Of a stretch of DNA of 64,000 bases, positions 1-10,243 are shown one piece after another. This DNA comes from Suillus spraguei. Taxonomy: Eukaryota; Basidiomycota; Agaricomycetes; Boletales; Suillaceae. The position numbers were made by a program, and so were the translations under genes. Below the pieces are notes generated by a model. That model did no database searches and was not told the origin of the DNA. It saw only the letters and a list, made by a program, of their open reading frames with translations. How positions within the stretch are numbered: position 1 is the first letter of the stretch; the number at the start of each line of letters is the position of its first letter. Where the stretch lies: positions 1 to 64,000 of the forward strand of contig JABCPU010000098.1 in NCBI GenBank assembly GCA_016800925.1. Reading direction: 5' to 3'.

Positions 1-1230
1 GGGGGAGTCGATGTTGGACATGGACATCCAGGACACACATCAGAAGTGTAACCTCTGTGTCCCTCGTGCCGCAGCAGTTCCGCCAGAAATAAATCGTGTT
101 CATTCATCCAGATGAGAAGGGGGTCGTCCTAAGGTTTCATTCAATGGGAGCAATCACTTATCACTAAATTAAACATACCGCGGGCATTCGCTTGCGCCCT
201 GGTGTATTCTCTGAATCGTCTAGTAGTACAAACGGATCTGGTTCTCCGAAATCATATGAAAGATCACAGAAATCCTCTCCTGGAACAGCAGATTGATTGT
301 CGGCTCATAAGATGGTGATACAGACATGGTTCCTGGATTTGTTGCCTAGAAACCTTCAAAATGCCATCTCGGCGGGACGAAAATGTGAAAGAGGCGTGGA
401 TTGTGCTTGGGAACGCTGGTTGGGTGGTGTATAGTGGTTTAGTCAAGCTCGTTTTTGGCTTGGGTTTGATTGCCCATGCCCACAGCTGTTGATCTGGCGG
501 AAGGTCCACAGAAGAGGTGCGGCCTGAATAGTTTGCAAGGAAGGACCCAATGATTCATTGTTGGCACTCGTGCTAGCCCGCATTCCAGTTGACTGATTCA
601 ACATCACAATGGCTGCTGCAGACTTTTCGTTTCGAAACTTCTCACGCCAGAAAGACCAGGATCCGACGCAACACGAACAAGACCATATGCCATTGATGAA
701 ACTCTACAGAACAACTAAAATAGTGCCCAGGGTTCCACCATCTCCACTTTGCCCTGATCAATAGCTCCCGAAGCAGCCTCTCCCCAATTGCGATGGATTC
801 AACTTCATGATATTCAGCATTTTGAATGCCCAGAACACAGTTCAATGCATCTTCCCTAGTAGCATTGATAAATATTATTAAAAAAATGACTGAAACAAAC
901 TGGACTTACCAGCCTGCTACAACGCCAATGTGAGAACCACGAACAATATAAAAGAATTGCTTTCACTTGATTCGCACTAAAATTGTATTAGCGATAAGGC
1001 AATTCAAAGTACTGTGTTGACACACCTGGTATATTGTAATAGATGCCCTTGTAGCAATGAAGTCGGCATTCATCTGCATCTGCCAGTGATTGTGCTGCAT
1101 CCTGGAAATCTGAGCTACCTTGATAGACAGTGATGAGATTTGGTGGCGCCGTGGAGACTGCATTATTGATCTGGATGGAAGACGGGATACGCAAGCCTTC
1201 AATGAAGAATGGTACCTGGAGTGCATGATT
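1..1230 (-). other. possible spliced minus-strand gene, unrecognised
   Basis: Several short minus-strand open stretches have protein-like composition: about 965-1225 (68-87 codons, with PPNLITVYQGSSDFQDAAQS in one frame), 640-845 (with NAEYHEVESIAIGERLLREL) and around 190-245. Short GT/AG-bounded gaps lie between them, as expected for exons of one gene. I could not link them into one continuous frame and I recognise no domain. It could equally be a decayed gene or chance open frames. Confidence 0.22.
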
Positions 1231-2242
1231 GTTAGTGCAGGGACTGGAGAGGGACAGTACGTGGCCCTCTATAATACCTCTATATAGACCTGCAAAGTGA
1301 TGTATGTGTCTTGGGCATTTGACTTACTGAAATTGTCAAGATTCAGACACGAGGAGCCTGTTCAATACATTTAACATGTATTAGACTTACCAGAAAAGAA
1401 ATGGTGTGTTGGAGAGAAGCTTGAAGGTCTGAAACTGAGAAGCTCGAAGGTTCTGAAACTTGCATTGAGTTGCTGAAAGTAGGAGGATAGGATGAACTTA
1501 GCCGTTGTTCACGGTGGTGTATAGATTACATAATATGGTCCAACCATTTATTTCGGTCCGACCATACAGTTCACAGCTGTAAGTATCAGTTATGATTGAA
1601 GCCATTCACTTACATGTCGCAGCTGAGGACCACCGTGATCCATGGAACAACAATGCAGTGATATGTTTACCTATATATGAGTCGCCATGTGTGGACAACA
1701 GCTCAGTTTTGCATCCAACTACTGGTGGCATCACGGCGTCACTTCATTCACACTGAATACTAACTTGAATGAATGCTTACAACAGCTCGAATTCAGGGGA
1801 ACTCGTTAATCCTCATGCTACATAGGTAAGTCTATGATGAAATTATCGCGAAAGCATGTCATGATGATGTATATATCACTCCCAGGCAGGTATCTTTAGT
1901 CCATTCCTCTGAGATAGCAAGTCTCTCTCGGACTTACCGTCTTACTGTGTTTTATGGTCCGACCGTCTGCAGCATAAGTGCTTCCTAGGTGAGTCTACAA
2001 TCATATTTATTGACAAAGGTATGTCATCATGATATATATACTACTCCCAGGTGTCTTTTGTCTATTCTTTCTGAGTATGCAAGTCTCACCCCAACTTATC
2101 ATCTTACTGTATGTTTTACGGTCGACCTTCACACAATCAAAGACTCGTTGTTTGGGTCCAATAGTGTAAGGGTCTATTTAAATGCTTCGTTTTTTTGCTC
2201 CTCACGATCCAAGGTTACTTTGCAGTCCCTCCATTTTTCACC
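1230..2242. repeat. non-coding stretch with imperfect tandem duplication and short inverted repeats
   Basis: No convincing gene is visible. A block of about 150-165 bp at roughly 1815-1960 recurs imperfectly at 1985-2130. Both copies carry a GGT(A/G)AGTCTA start, an ACTCCCAGG(C/T) core, a 'gcaagtctc' segment and a 'cttactgt(g)tttta(t/c)ggtc' end. A short inverted pair, CACGGTGGT near 1510 and ACCACCGTG near 1629, lies just upstream. This may be a transposon remnant or duplicated promoter DNA. Confidence 0.4.
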
Positions 2243-2868
2243 ATGGCACGCCCAACATTATACAAAACTCATCAGGCTAGACTACAAGCAGCGAGAGAAA
2301 AGCGCCGTCGTCATTATCAAAAGTAAGTGATGAAGTGACGGTATCTAGGAGTCAAGTTAACCAAAAGACTCCCCAGGTTTCGAGAGTCTATCCTGGCCAA
2401 GAGGCGTCAGTCACGCAAAGAAAAAAATCTCAAGGCAATGAACCTTCGGACGACGAAGACGATCCAATGTATGTACTGTGTAGACTTGGTTGTGTTAAGG
2501 TGTCTGACTTTTACATCAGCGAAACCTTATATGACTGCATTGCTACAGTTAAGTATGCCAAGGATGACTTCATGGCCTATGTGATGAGTTACACCCTACG
2601 CGAATGGAGACAAGTCTATATTCGAGCATGCTATCACACGCTTGGAAGACTTCCTCGACCAAGCTAATCACAGGCTTGATGGTATCCTTCAGATGTGTGG
2701 TGTGAGTGATGAGTGGCGTGCTGCAGATGGTGTCTGCAGGTTCATGAGGGAGATGATAGGGATGATTGAAGACATCTTGTTGCGTCTGGCAGAGGGCAGA
2801 GATGGTGAACTATCAATCACTTTCATGGGGAATGAGTTGTGGTACCAGGAGTACAAATTCCCCGTCTA
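2243..2868 (+). CDS. basidiomycete family protein with basic N-terminal motif (spliced, function unknown)
   Basis: The ATG at 2243 opens a very basic N-terminus (MARPTLYKTHQARLQAAREK...). Exon 1 (2243-2322) joins an exon from 2377 that continues in frame with FRESILAKRRQSRKEKNLKA. This Arg/Lys-rich opening resembles a family scattered widely in Agaricomycete genomes, from memory. The C-terminal exon reads SIFEHAITRLEDFLDQANHR and ends at 2868 with an acidic/hydrophobic tail (DILLRLAEGRDGELSITFMG). Introns in the middle (about 2470-2520 and 2550-2616) are needed to join the parts and are uncertain. No catalytic motif is visible. It might bind nucleic acid through the basic segment, but that is only inference. 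Confidence 0.45.
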
Positions 2869-3025
2869 GTTAGTACATGCCCTGTAGAGCTTCTATCTTG
2901 GTTTGCAAGACCTCCAGAATACAATTACAGATGACAGTTTGAAGTGTAGGGGGGCTATGCGCAGATCTCTTTGCGAAGACATGTGCAGGCACACGGCTCT
3001 GTGATTCAACTGCTCTCTTCTCACC

Positions 3026-3274
3026 ATGTCCATGTCGCAGATTGCAGTCCTCATGCGTGACCAGCGCGATATGCTTAAAACATTTTTACCTGCTTTTAAA
3101 ATTGCTCGTTCCGGGTCAGTGGAAGAGCGGGAATTTTGTTGGGAGAGCATTTACTCCCAGTGGTTTGCAACTTGGCCTGAACATGCTGTGCATTTTGAGG
3201 AGATACCTCACGATCAAGTGTTGTCTGACCTGCAGGAGACATCACTCATTGAAGCCATTAGGCGCCATCGTTGA
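3026..3274 (+). pseudogene. fragment related to the family encoded at 3776-4801
   Basis: An open frame of 82 codons from an ATG at 3026. Its middle (FCWESIYSQWFATWPEHAVH) aligns by eye with the segment ...FFTRIWALWFE...WSEERVIF of the next gene, so both look like members of one family of unknown function common in basidiomycetes. It stops after EAIRRHR, where the relative goes on into a long basic region. It is therefore a short paralogue or, more likely, a truncated copy. Confidence 0.4.
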
Positions 3275-3775
3275 GTATGTCACGACTCATTTCATGTTAA
3301 GGGGGACATATATTGACTGTAGGAGAAGCGCCTTCAGAGTTTTGTACTTATGAACATGTTGTATCAAGAGACATGTGTGACGCTGAAGGAGCATTTTCCT
3401 GTGAGGAAGTCGAGAAGGTGAGAGATTCTGGCTGGGTCTTGTACCACAAAAATTAATTCAGTATATCAGGGGATAGACGAGGTAGTCAGTCTGTGTGCAC
3501 ACAAAGTGAGAGGATGTGGGCGTGTCATTATATGCATTATATGTGTAGATCTAGTGTAGATATTGAGAACTTGCCTTGCGCAGCGCATAAATGAGTTAAA
3601 TTAGTGAAGCTCTAGACATATATATTATCAATAAGGACCGCACAGAAGAAGTTGAGGATCACCGTACTTGAATCTTGTCTCCCGTGGTTGTTTGCCTCCC
3701 CAAGATTGACTGCCATACCCGTGAAAGTGCGCTCCATGCATTTTCTTCATTTTTTAAAAACTTACCCTGCTACAG

Positions 3776-4801
3776 ATGGCGGGCAAGAAGTGGGCTACTC
3801 CAGAGCAAGAGGAATTTCTCCTCAGCTTCATGTCTGAGTTCCACGAGAGTGCCGCAACCAAGAACTACGATGATTTCTTCACGCGCATCTGGGCTCTATG
3901 GTTCGAAGGTGGTCTGAGGAACGTGTCATCTTCAAAGACATGCCAGATGACTATGTTCGCATCCCGGACGACATTAAGGCTCTGGCAAGAGCAGTTGAGA
4001 TGCGTCAGCAAGTAAGAACATGCACGAAAACCAGATAAAACACATACTGATTGATTTTACAGCAACTGGTTACCTGGTATAGGTGGCAGATAAACCCTGC
4101 ACATCATGCTCGCTCAAAAGGCGCCAGGGGCATGCTGAAATTTGATACCGTCTTAGGTGGGGGCATGGAACTCAAAGGTACACGGGCACCCCAAAAAATC
4201 GATATTTACTTGCACAAATTCTATGAAGCGAAGGTTAAGAATGTTGCAGACAATGCGATTACAACAGAAAACATCACCAATAGAGGCCCGAAGCTGAACA
4301 AGCACCGTGAGATCACGCGGCAGATGTACTTGGAGGAAAGCGAGTCTGTCAAAGCGGATATTGATAGGAAGTATCGCAAGGTGAAAGCAAATTTCGCAAA
4401 AAAGCGCCAGCAGCAGACGACTGTGATTGCCCCCATCAAATCAAAAAATGGAGGTGCTGCTCCCTGCTGTCCCATCTGCGAATAGTGAGGAAGGACAGGA
4501 CGATGATTCACTTCTCAACCAGCCAGAGGTTCATCCTCGCCGTGGGGCACGCAGACGGCGTGTTGACAGATCCCCGGCTCCTACATCATCCATGGACCCA
4601 CCTACATTGCCAGTGCACATGGAGATGAACGCGCCTCATCTCCGTGTGCATAACAATGTTCCCTTCAATCCACGAGAGCGTGATAACAACATTGGAGTCC
4701 CGGCACGTCGTGCTCGCCCCGCAGACTCACGGAAGTACGTCCATTTTATTTTGTTGCAAAAACACGCTAATAAACTCCACAGAAAGGCTCAGCACTCTTG
4801 A
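3776..4801 (+). pseudogene. lineage-expanded basidiomycete family protein, frameshifted copy
   Basis: The ATG at 3776 gives MAGKKWATPEQEEFLLSFMS, a Trp-containing N-terminus typical of a large Agaricomycete family with no known function. After ALWFE (about 3906-3911) the frame breaks: one base appears to be missing before WSEERVIFKDMPDDYVRIPD, which continues in another frame. An intron (4013-4062) joins MRQQ to QLVTWYRWQINPAHHARSKG. The frame then stays open to 4485, through a Lys-rich region (QMYLEESESVKADIDRKYRK). A further segment with PEVHPRRGARRRRV in the +1 frame could be joined by another splice or shift, then an intron at 4736-4783, ending KAQHS at 4801. It is a broken gene copy or carries sequencing indels. 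Confidence 0.5.
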
Positions 4802-5665
4802 ATGGTAGGGTTGTGAGAGTCCGGTCAATGTCCTACATTTAGAGTGTGTGTATATACTTGTAACAACGTCCTGTATCAAATATTGTGTCGCACCTGCAAT
4901 ACAGTTATTTTGACTCCATACTACATAATCAGAACAAGGTGGCGGAATGGAGTGAGGGACTTAGTGAATTCAAGGCTCACACAGACTTAGTGAATTCAAA
5001 ACTCGAACCCTATTACTAATCCCAACGGAGAGCTGGAACAGGTAAGAGGCCTACTTAAAGTGAATACTGAGTACTGAGTAGCCGAACGCCAAAGAATTAG
5101 AGTATGTAAGCAGAAAAAGACAGAAAGAGACCTACTAAAGTGAGTACTGAGTGGCCGGATACCAAAGAATTAGAGTATGTAAGCAAGGTACTATCAGGGC
5201 GAAGCGGGAAGCAAGGACATCAGGAAATTCACACATTCCTTGACATGCCCTTATGCGGACTTATTTACACTTAACTGCCTTGGTGAAATTGAATCTACTT
5301 GTCCAAAATTTCAATGTGAATGAATTCAGAAAAAAAAGTTGAGATATATTAATATACATGTTTTATTGTATTTCGCACTCAAAAAATATAAGATATGCCA
5401 GGTGAATGATGTGAGAGAGAGCAAACAAGTTTTGAGATAAGTGAGTTAAGCTGATTAAGCATGTTAAGGAATGTGTGAATTTCCTGATGGAGTAGGTAAG
5501 CAAGGTACTGCCGGGAGCAGGGTATATAGGGCACGATGGATGGACGAGTGCTAAATATGGATGGACGAGTGCTAAATATGGACAGCACAGCCCAAATATG
5601 TACCGGACAGCATCACTGTTAGATCCCTGATGCATTAATAATGCATCACACAATGAGCAAGCTTG
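4802..5665. repeat. non-coding region rich in short direct and inverted repeats
   Basis: No gene is supported here. Direct repeats include ACTTAGTGAATTCAA (4959-4973 and 4985-4999), a block of about 60 bp ending in AAAGAATTAGAGTATGTAAG (about 5046-5112 and 5127-5185), GTAAGCAAGGTACT (5179-5192 and 5498-5511), and a 22-bp tandem pair at about 5537-5580 (GATGGACGAGTGCTAAATAT). A 29-bp segment at 5219-5247 recurs inverted at 5460-5488 with one mismatch. The region lies just upstream of the tyrosine-recombinase retroelement and may be its degraded left end. Confidence 0.55.
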
Positions 5666-5756
5666 ATGCATCACAAAGCTAGGCTACTTAGCCTGCTCTA
5701 ATGCATCAATATTACACTATTGCCTGGAGTCATATCCCTCTATAAATGATAACTCA

Positions 5757-7238
5757 ATGCACACCTGTGCAAAATCAGTGGATCAAGAAAAGTTTATTGA
5801 GGAACAGCTACAAGAAGAAATACGTCTTGGACGTGTATCAGAGCCTTTTGGTCCAGATTTATTCCCCGGAATGTACAGTGTGCCAATGCATACCGTCCCT
5901 AAACCCAATTCGGATAAACTACGCCTTGTAGTGGATCACACAGCAGGAGAATACTCGCTGAACTCCATGATTGATTCAGATGCCGTTAGAGGCACCAAAC
6001 TTAACGGTTTGCATTCGCTTGGTGCTTCCCTGCTGCAATTTCGACAAGAACATCCTAATGATAAATTGGTCCTTTTTAAATCGGATGTTTCTCAAGCTTT
6101 TCGGCGCTTACCTATGCACCCGCTGTGGCAAACCAAGCAAGTGCTAACGGTACAAGGTCAACGTCATGTGGATCGTTGCAATAACGTTGGAGGACGAGGA
6201 TCCCCTAAGGTCTGGATCTCGTTTATGTCACTGGTCACTTGGATTGCAATTCATCGCATGCTTATCGATGCTCTTAAACTTTATATGGACGACTCTTTTT
6301 CATTTGAGCTAGCAGAGCGTATGTTGTACTATTCGCCTTATCAAACTGACTACCCTGAGAAACAGACTCGTCTGTTACAACTCTGGGACGAGCTCGGAAT
6401 CCCACATGATCGTCCCAAACAACTCTTTGGTTCAACTCTGACCATTATTGGTTTCGACGTCGACCCTAACGCTATGTCTGCTACTTTGCCGAGGCACAAA
6501 AAGAATGAGTTGATCAAGCATCTACGTGACTTTGCCTGTAAAAACTATCGTTGGACGCTTCGCGAATATCAACAGCTTGCCGGATGGTGCGAATGGAGTT
6601 TCAATATTTTCCCTTTGCTCAAACCAGGACTTTCGGCTGTGTATGAGAAGATTCGCGGGAAAATTCAACCACGCGCACGCCTTCATGTCAACAATCCTAT
6701 CATTTGCGAACTCACTTGGATGGCTGATCATATGGAACATTTACCTGGGCTCATGTTTTACAAATCTTTGGATTTTGATCCATCATCTGATGATGTCGTG
6801 GTTGCTTATACCGACGCATCTGGTGTAGGAATGGGTCTCTGGTTCCCTCATGATAACTTTGCGGGTCAATCATCTTTGCCTGCGGATGCTCCTAAAAACA
6901 CCATCTTTTTCTTTGAAGCATTGGCGGTTTGCTCCGCAATTCACGCAATCCCTAACATGACAGAAGTCCCACCCCGAATGCTCATATACACCGATAACAC
7001 AAATACAGTGTCGATGTTCAACTCTCTCCGTGCGCATCCTCCTTATAATTCCATCATGCTCTCGGGAATGGATGTTCTACTCGAGTATGAGGTGGACTTA
7101 CGTGTAGAGCACATTAGTGGATGTGAGAATATGGTTGCAGACGCACTCTCACGATTTCAAAACGAAAGAGTTTTGCCAGATGCCAGCTTTTTTGATTTCG
7201 AACCCCCTCGGAATGCGCTGGGGGCAGCAAAAAAATGA
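5757..7238 (+). CDS. DIRS-like reverse transcriptase / RNase H
   Basis: A 493-codon ORF. The RT part carries LVLFKSDVSQAFRRLPMHP and the catalytic LYMDDSF box around residues 180-185. The RNase H part carries VVAYTDASGVGMGLW (first Asp), EALAVCSAI (Glu) and LIYTDNTNTV (next Asp), then EHISGCENMVADALSRF. The enzymes would copy element RNA into DNA and remove the RNA strand. The frame is open for about 30 codons before the first ATG, so the true start or the missing upstream domain is unclear. It ends in the run AAAAAAATGA, where the last stop overlaps the start of the recombinase ORF by 4 nt. Confidence 0.88.
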   Translation: MHTCAKSVDQEKFIEEQLQEEIRLGRVSEPFGPDLFPGMYSVPMHTVPKPNSDKLRLVVDHTAGEYSLNSMIDSDAVRGTKLNGLHSLGASLLQFRQEHPNDKLVLFKSDVSQAFRRLPMHPLWQTKQVLTVQGQRHVDRCNNVGGRGSPKVWISFMSLVTWIAIHRMLIDALKLYMDDSFSFELAERMLYYSPYQTDYPEKQTRLLQLWDELGIPHDRPKQLFGSTLTIIGFDVDPNAMSATLPRHKKNELIKHLRDFACKNYRWTLREYQQLAGWCEWSFNIFPLLKPGLSAVYEKIRGKIQPRARLHVNNPIICELTWMADHMEHLPGLMFYKSLDFDPSSDDVVVAYTDASGVGMGLWFPHDNFAGQSSLPADAPKNTIFFFEALAVCSAIHAIPNMTEVPPRMLIYTDNTNTVSMFNSLRAHPPYNSIMLSGMDVLLEYEVDLRVEHISGCENMVADALSRFQNERVLPDASFFDFEPPRNALGAAKK

Positions 7239-8239
7239 TGCAAGTTTCACTATCATCCAGGCAGCCTGTACGGCAAGCCTGGACACACGAGCGTCTCTTA
7301 TACGAACGTTCAGTGGCGCTTGGTTTTGCTATTGATTCCACTACTGCGTCTGTTTACGACTCACATCTCAACTCTTACATCACTTTCTGTCGGCTGCACC
7401 ACCTCCCTATTGATCCCACAGTGGATACATTATCTTTTTATGTTGTATGGTTATCACACCATATTGAACCGCGGTCAGTTGACTCATATCTTTCGGGCAT
7501 CGCCAGTCGGCTAGAGGACACATACCCCATGGTACGGGCCGCGCGACGTTCACCCTTGGTTGCACGGACTCTCCGTGGTTGCAAACGCCGTATGTCAAAA
7601 CCAATACAAAGGAAGTTACCTTTGTGTGTGGATGACTTGCAACGTGTGCGCTTGTTTTTTGGTTCTTCACTGCAACATGATGATAGTCTCTTCCTTGCCC
7701 TGTTATTCACCGGTTTTGCAACACTCCAACGTCTTGGAGAACTGACCTGGCCAGATGCAATCAGCCATCAGACTTACCGGAAGGTGCCTTTACGACACAC
7801 ACTCACTATCACCGACACCGCCATGTCATATACACTGCTTTCCCAGAAGAATGACAGTTTGGGGACTGGCACCACTATCCTCATCCCGTCACGTTCTGTT
7901 ATTGATTTGGATCCTCTTCCGCTCATCCATTGCTATTTGACGTTTCGTGACACTGCATTTCCAAGTCGGCCGGCACTTTGGTTGTCGAGCACGGGCGCCA
8001 TACCAACTAGAAGTTGGTTCTTACGACGCTTACGTCGACACTGTGGTAACGCGATGTCAGGACATTCAATGAGGGCTGGAGGTGCAACTGCACTTGCGAT
8101 TGCGGGAATGGCTCCAGACCTTATTCAGGCAGCAGGTCGGTGGTCCTCTGATGAATTCAGAAAGTATATCCGCCAGCATCCTTTTCTGCTCAACGCTTTA
8201 CTACACGGCTCGGCTCGTGAACGCAACCCTGCTACATGA
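7235..8239 (+). CDS. tyrosine recombinase of a DIRS/Ngaro-like element
   Basis: A 334-residue ORF whose ATG at 7235 overlaps the RT stop (ATGA). Recognisable recombinase signatures are the first Arg in TLQRLGELTW (box I), the H-x-x-R motif in SGHSMRAGGATALAIAG (box II), and the RWSSDEFRKYIR segment, whose Tyr should be the nucleophile. It would integrate circular element DNA without making a target-site duplication. The A7 run just before the ATG could allow ribosomal slippage or re-initiation. The ORF has no internal stop, unlike most other transposon genes in this window, so this copy may be fairly young. Confidence 0.88.
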   Translation: MMQVSLSSRQPVRQAWTHERLLYERSVALGFAIDSTTASVYDSHLNSYITFCRLHHLPIDPTVDTLSFYVVWLSHHIEPRSVDSYLSGIASRLEDTYPMVRAARRSPLVARTLRGCKRRMSKPIQRKLPLCVDDLQRVRLFFGSSLQHDDSLFLALLFTGFATLQRLGELTWPDAISHQTYRKVPLRHTLTITDTAMSYTLLSQKNDSLGTGTTILIPSRSVIDLDPLPLIHCYLTFRDTAFPSRPALWLSSTGAIPTRSWFLRRLRRHCGNAMSGHSMRAGGATALAIAGMAPDLIQAAGRWSSDEFRKYIRQHPFLLNALLHGSARERNPAT

Positions 8240-8564
8240 ACGGATTGACTCACACATGACCTCATTCTTGACTCAGACTGGATTTCGCCTAATCGCTTGT
8301 TTCGACTGGATTTCACCTACTCGCCTGGCACCATGACCACAAAACAACGAAAAAACACGTTATAAAAAAATTAAAATAAAATAGCCTTATAGCATTTCTA
8401 TCGTGCCTCCGACACTCAATTCTGGTCTTTTCTTGCCTATTGAAGTCTGTCTCCTAGTTTTATTGCTCATTCTCAAGCACATCTTATCGAGTCTAGCATC
8501 TGTTTTGCCTTACACTGCCGTATCATGTACCTTTCGCTCTCTCAGTTCGCAATAAAACTTGTCT

Positions 8565-8594
8565 GAGTCCCCCGAGTATGAAACTGGGGGACTC
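8565..8594. other. strong hairpin (9-bp perfect stem)
   Basis: GAGTCCCCC at 8565-8573 pairs perfectly with GGGGGACTC at 8586-8594 across a 12-nt loop. It lies about 330 bp after the recombinase stop, just downstream of an AATAAAA sequence at about 8551. It may mark the 3' terminus or a transcript end of the retroelement. Confidence 0.45.
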
Positions 8595-8639
8595 CGCTTG
8601 CCTAATCGCTGTGAGACACCAGTGTAAATTGATTCAAAG

Positions 8640-8850
8640 GTGTGTTCCGATGGGGAAAAAAAACCTTGTTGTCGGCAGGTTCCGAACCTGTATAGCCCAA
8701 GAGAAACAGATTTTGATTCCGTTGTGGCAACTACCTGGCTAATATCTTTTGCGGAGAACTAAAGAAACTACCCATAAGCTATTATCAAGGTGTGCTTTGA
8801 TAGAAAAAAATCTCCTTGTCAGCAGGTTTCGAACCTGTACAGTCCAAGGT
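8640..8850 (-). repeat. dispersed copies of tRNA-Leu-like repeat (one near-complete, one 5'-truncated)
   Basis: Read on the minus strand, 8745 to 8660 shows an A-box-like TTAGCCAGGTAG, an anticodon-arm-like GGAATCAAAATCTG, a T-arm CAGGTTCGGAACCTG and then a T8 run (8663-8656), followed by ATCGGAACACACCTTTGA. The same order occurs in the array at 19671-20430. A second copy (about 8850-8786) keeps only the T-arm (CAGGTTCGAAACCTG), the T run and part of the tail. The D arm and acceptor stem do not fold properly, so these are repeats rather than functional tRNA genes. Confidence 0.65.
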
Positions 8851-8859
8851 CGGTGGTAG

Positions 8860-10140
8860 GTTTCACTGAGAGATTACAGTGTTCAAGGACTGCAACCTAT
8901 CAGTAGACACATTTGAAGTACTTTGCAGACTGAGTGTTATCCATATCCGAGAAGCGATTTAACAATGGATAAGAGGTTCGATGGATAAGAGGTTGCAAGT
9001 TCCGTTGTCGCTGGTGCTGATTCCTACTATGCTAATCTATCAGTTCGCCTGCCTGAACAGTGAAAATGGCAAGTTATGTGCTTTGAGGCAGTCAATGAGT
9101 AGAAGTTATTAGAATATTGTTTGCTCTGATCCCCTGTATTGTGACATTCTGCCAGATTCTGCCATCTGCCAGGCACAACCGGTTCTGCCAAACCGGTTGG
9201 CAGTGCAGCAAGTACACGACCTGCAGAAGACGTTAGCTAAGTATTGACAATGCAAGTAACCTGTACTGACCTCAGTGAACTTGTAGAAGTCACTGAGGAA
9301 GTTCTAATGCAAACGACGTGGAAATAGTTACTATTCGGAACCGGACTTGGACCACCAGTCGTCTGCAACCACTGAAATGAACGCTTAACTTACGTGCGTT
9401 ACGAACACTTACGACTTCACTGGTAGCGCACTCTGAAGATAACATGGGCTTGATTTAATCTCTAAAATCAAATAGGCGCAGTTGAGCCGCAACGAAACAA
9501 AAAAATGCAACTAGTGCTAAGTGTGAGCGCAATGCATTGATACACCTGCAGTGGTCACAAACTGTGATCGTACCAAGTTAACCAAAAGTGTGTGCTTACA
9601 ATAATACGAACGCAAACCTGAGTTATGCCAAAAACAAACTGCTCAAAAGCATGTCAGAGCACACTTTGACCCAATCAGCTTTTCAGATTGGCAGCACGTT
9701 CGATTGGGACCCGAACAGAGTGTGTCAACAAAATGTCAACCTATGGTTCCCAAAATTAAAATATTCACGCTGGCTTACCTAATAAATCAGCAGACATTGC
9801 CGGCTCACGGACGACAGTCTTCAACAAATGAATGCTACATTCCAGATCTAGTTTCTCCGCAATTTTCTATTTGCTGCTGGCAGTGTTTTGTAATTCTTCG
9901 TCGACTTTACATAAACTCTGAACATATTAGCCATGACATATACCCGGTAACCCGGGTGTGTTATCATGATCTATTTCAATTGAAGTGGTATCAACTTGAA
10001 GAGGGATAACTTTGTGTAGACATCATTCATATCCGAGGTCAGTACTTCACTTCCGAGTATCATTCATATCTGAGGTTAAATCCTAGGATAGTCTGCAGGG
10101 TACCACGTCTTAACGGTTTCTGTTCCTTGTTGCCGCGGTA
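8860..10140. other. intergenic region, no supported gene
   Basis: I see only short open frames without recognisable domains. The one notable feature is a TGCCA-rich imperfect palindrome at about 9145-9215. It resembles, in inverted orientation, a sequence at 24045-24165. Confidence 0.5.
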
Positions 10141-10160
10141 TATAAATATATATATAATTT
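10141..10160 (+). promoter_or_regulatory. TATA-box region of the metallophosphoesterase gene
   Basis: TATAAATATATATATAATTT lies about 100 bp upstream of the ATG at 10244, a spacing suitable for a fungal TATA element. No other consensus site is claimed. Confidence 0.4.
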
Positions 10161-10243
10161 CTCTGCCAGGGTTATTATAAAAGCAATCAAAAGTTTGACA
10201 AGCTTTGTGATTGACTCAACTTCAAGTTCAGGGAGCATCTAGC

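Larger units (their letters stand above)
5667..8600 (+). mobile_element. DIRS/Ngaro-like tyrosine-recombinase retrotransposon (5' part missing)
   Basis: Two adjacent plus-strand ORFs encode reverse transcriptase-RNase H (5757-7238) and a tyrosine recombinase (7235-8239). This pairing defines the DIRS order, and Ngaro-type members are known in basidiomycetes. The RT frame stays open upstream of its first ATG to 5667, and no gag ORF is visible, so the left end appears truncated. Diagnostic terminal repeats (split direct repeats for Ngaro, inverted repeats for DIRS1) were not identified. The 3' side holds an AT-rich stretch (8345-8390) and a hairpin at 8565-8594. The outer limits given are approximate. 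Confidence 0.8.

Noticed and set aside
5363..5674. 103-codon minus-strand ORF with LALVHPYLALVHP repeat
   Set aside because: It spans the tandem 22-bp repeats and simple sequence and does not begin with a convincing ATG context; no domain.
10211..10243. Upstream start for the metallophosphoesterase
   Set aside because: The 11-codon extension begins with TTG, not ATG. The ATG at 10244 directly starts a good signal peptide.
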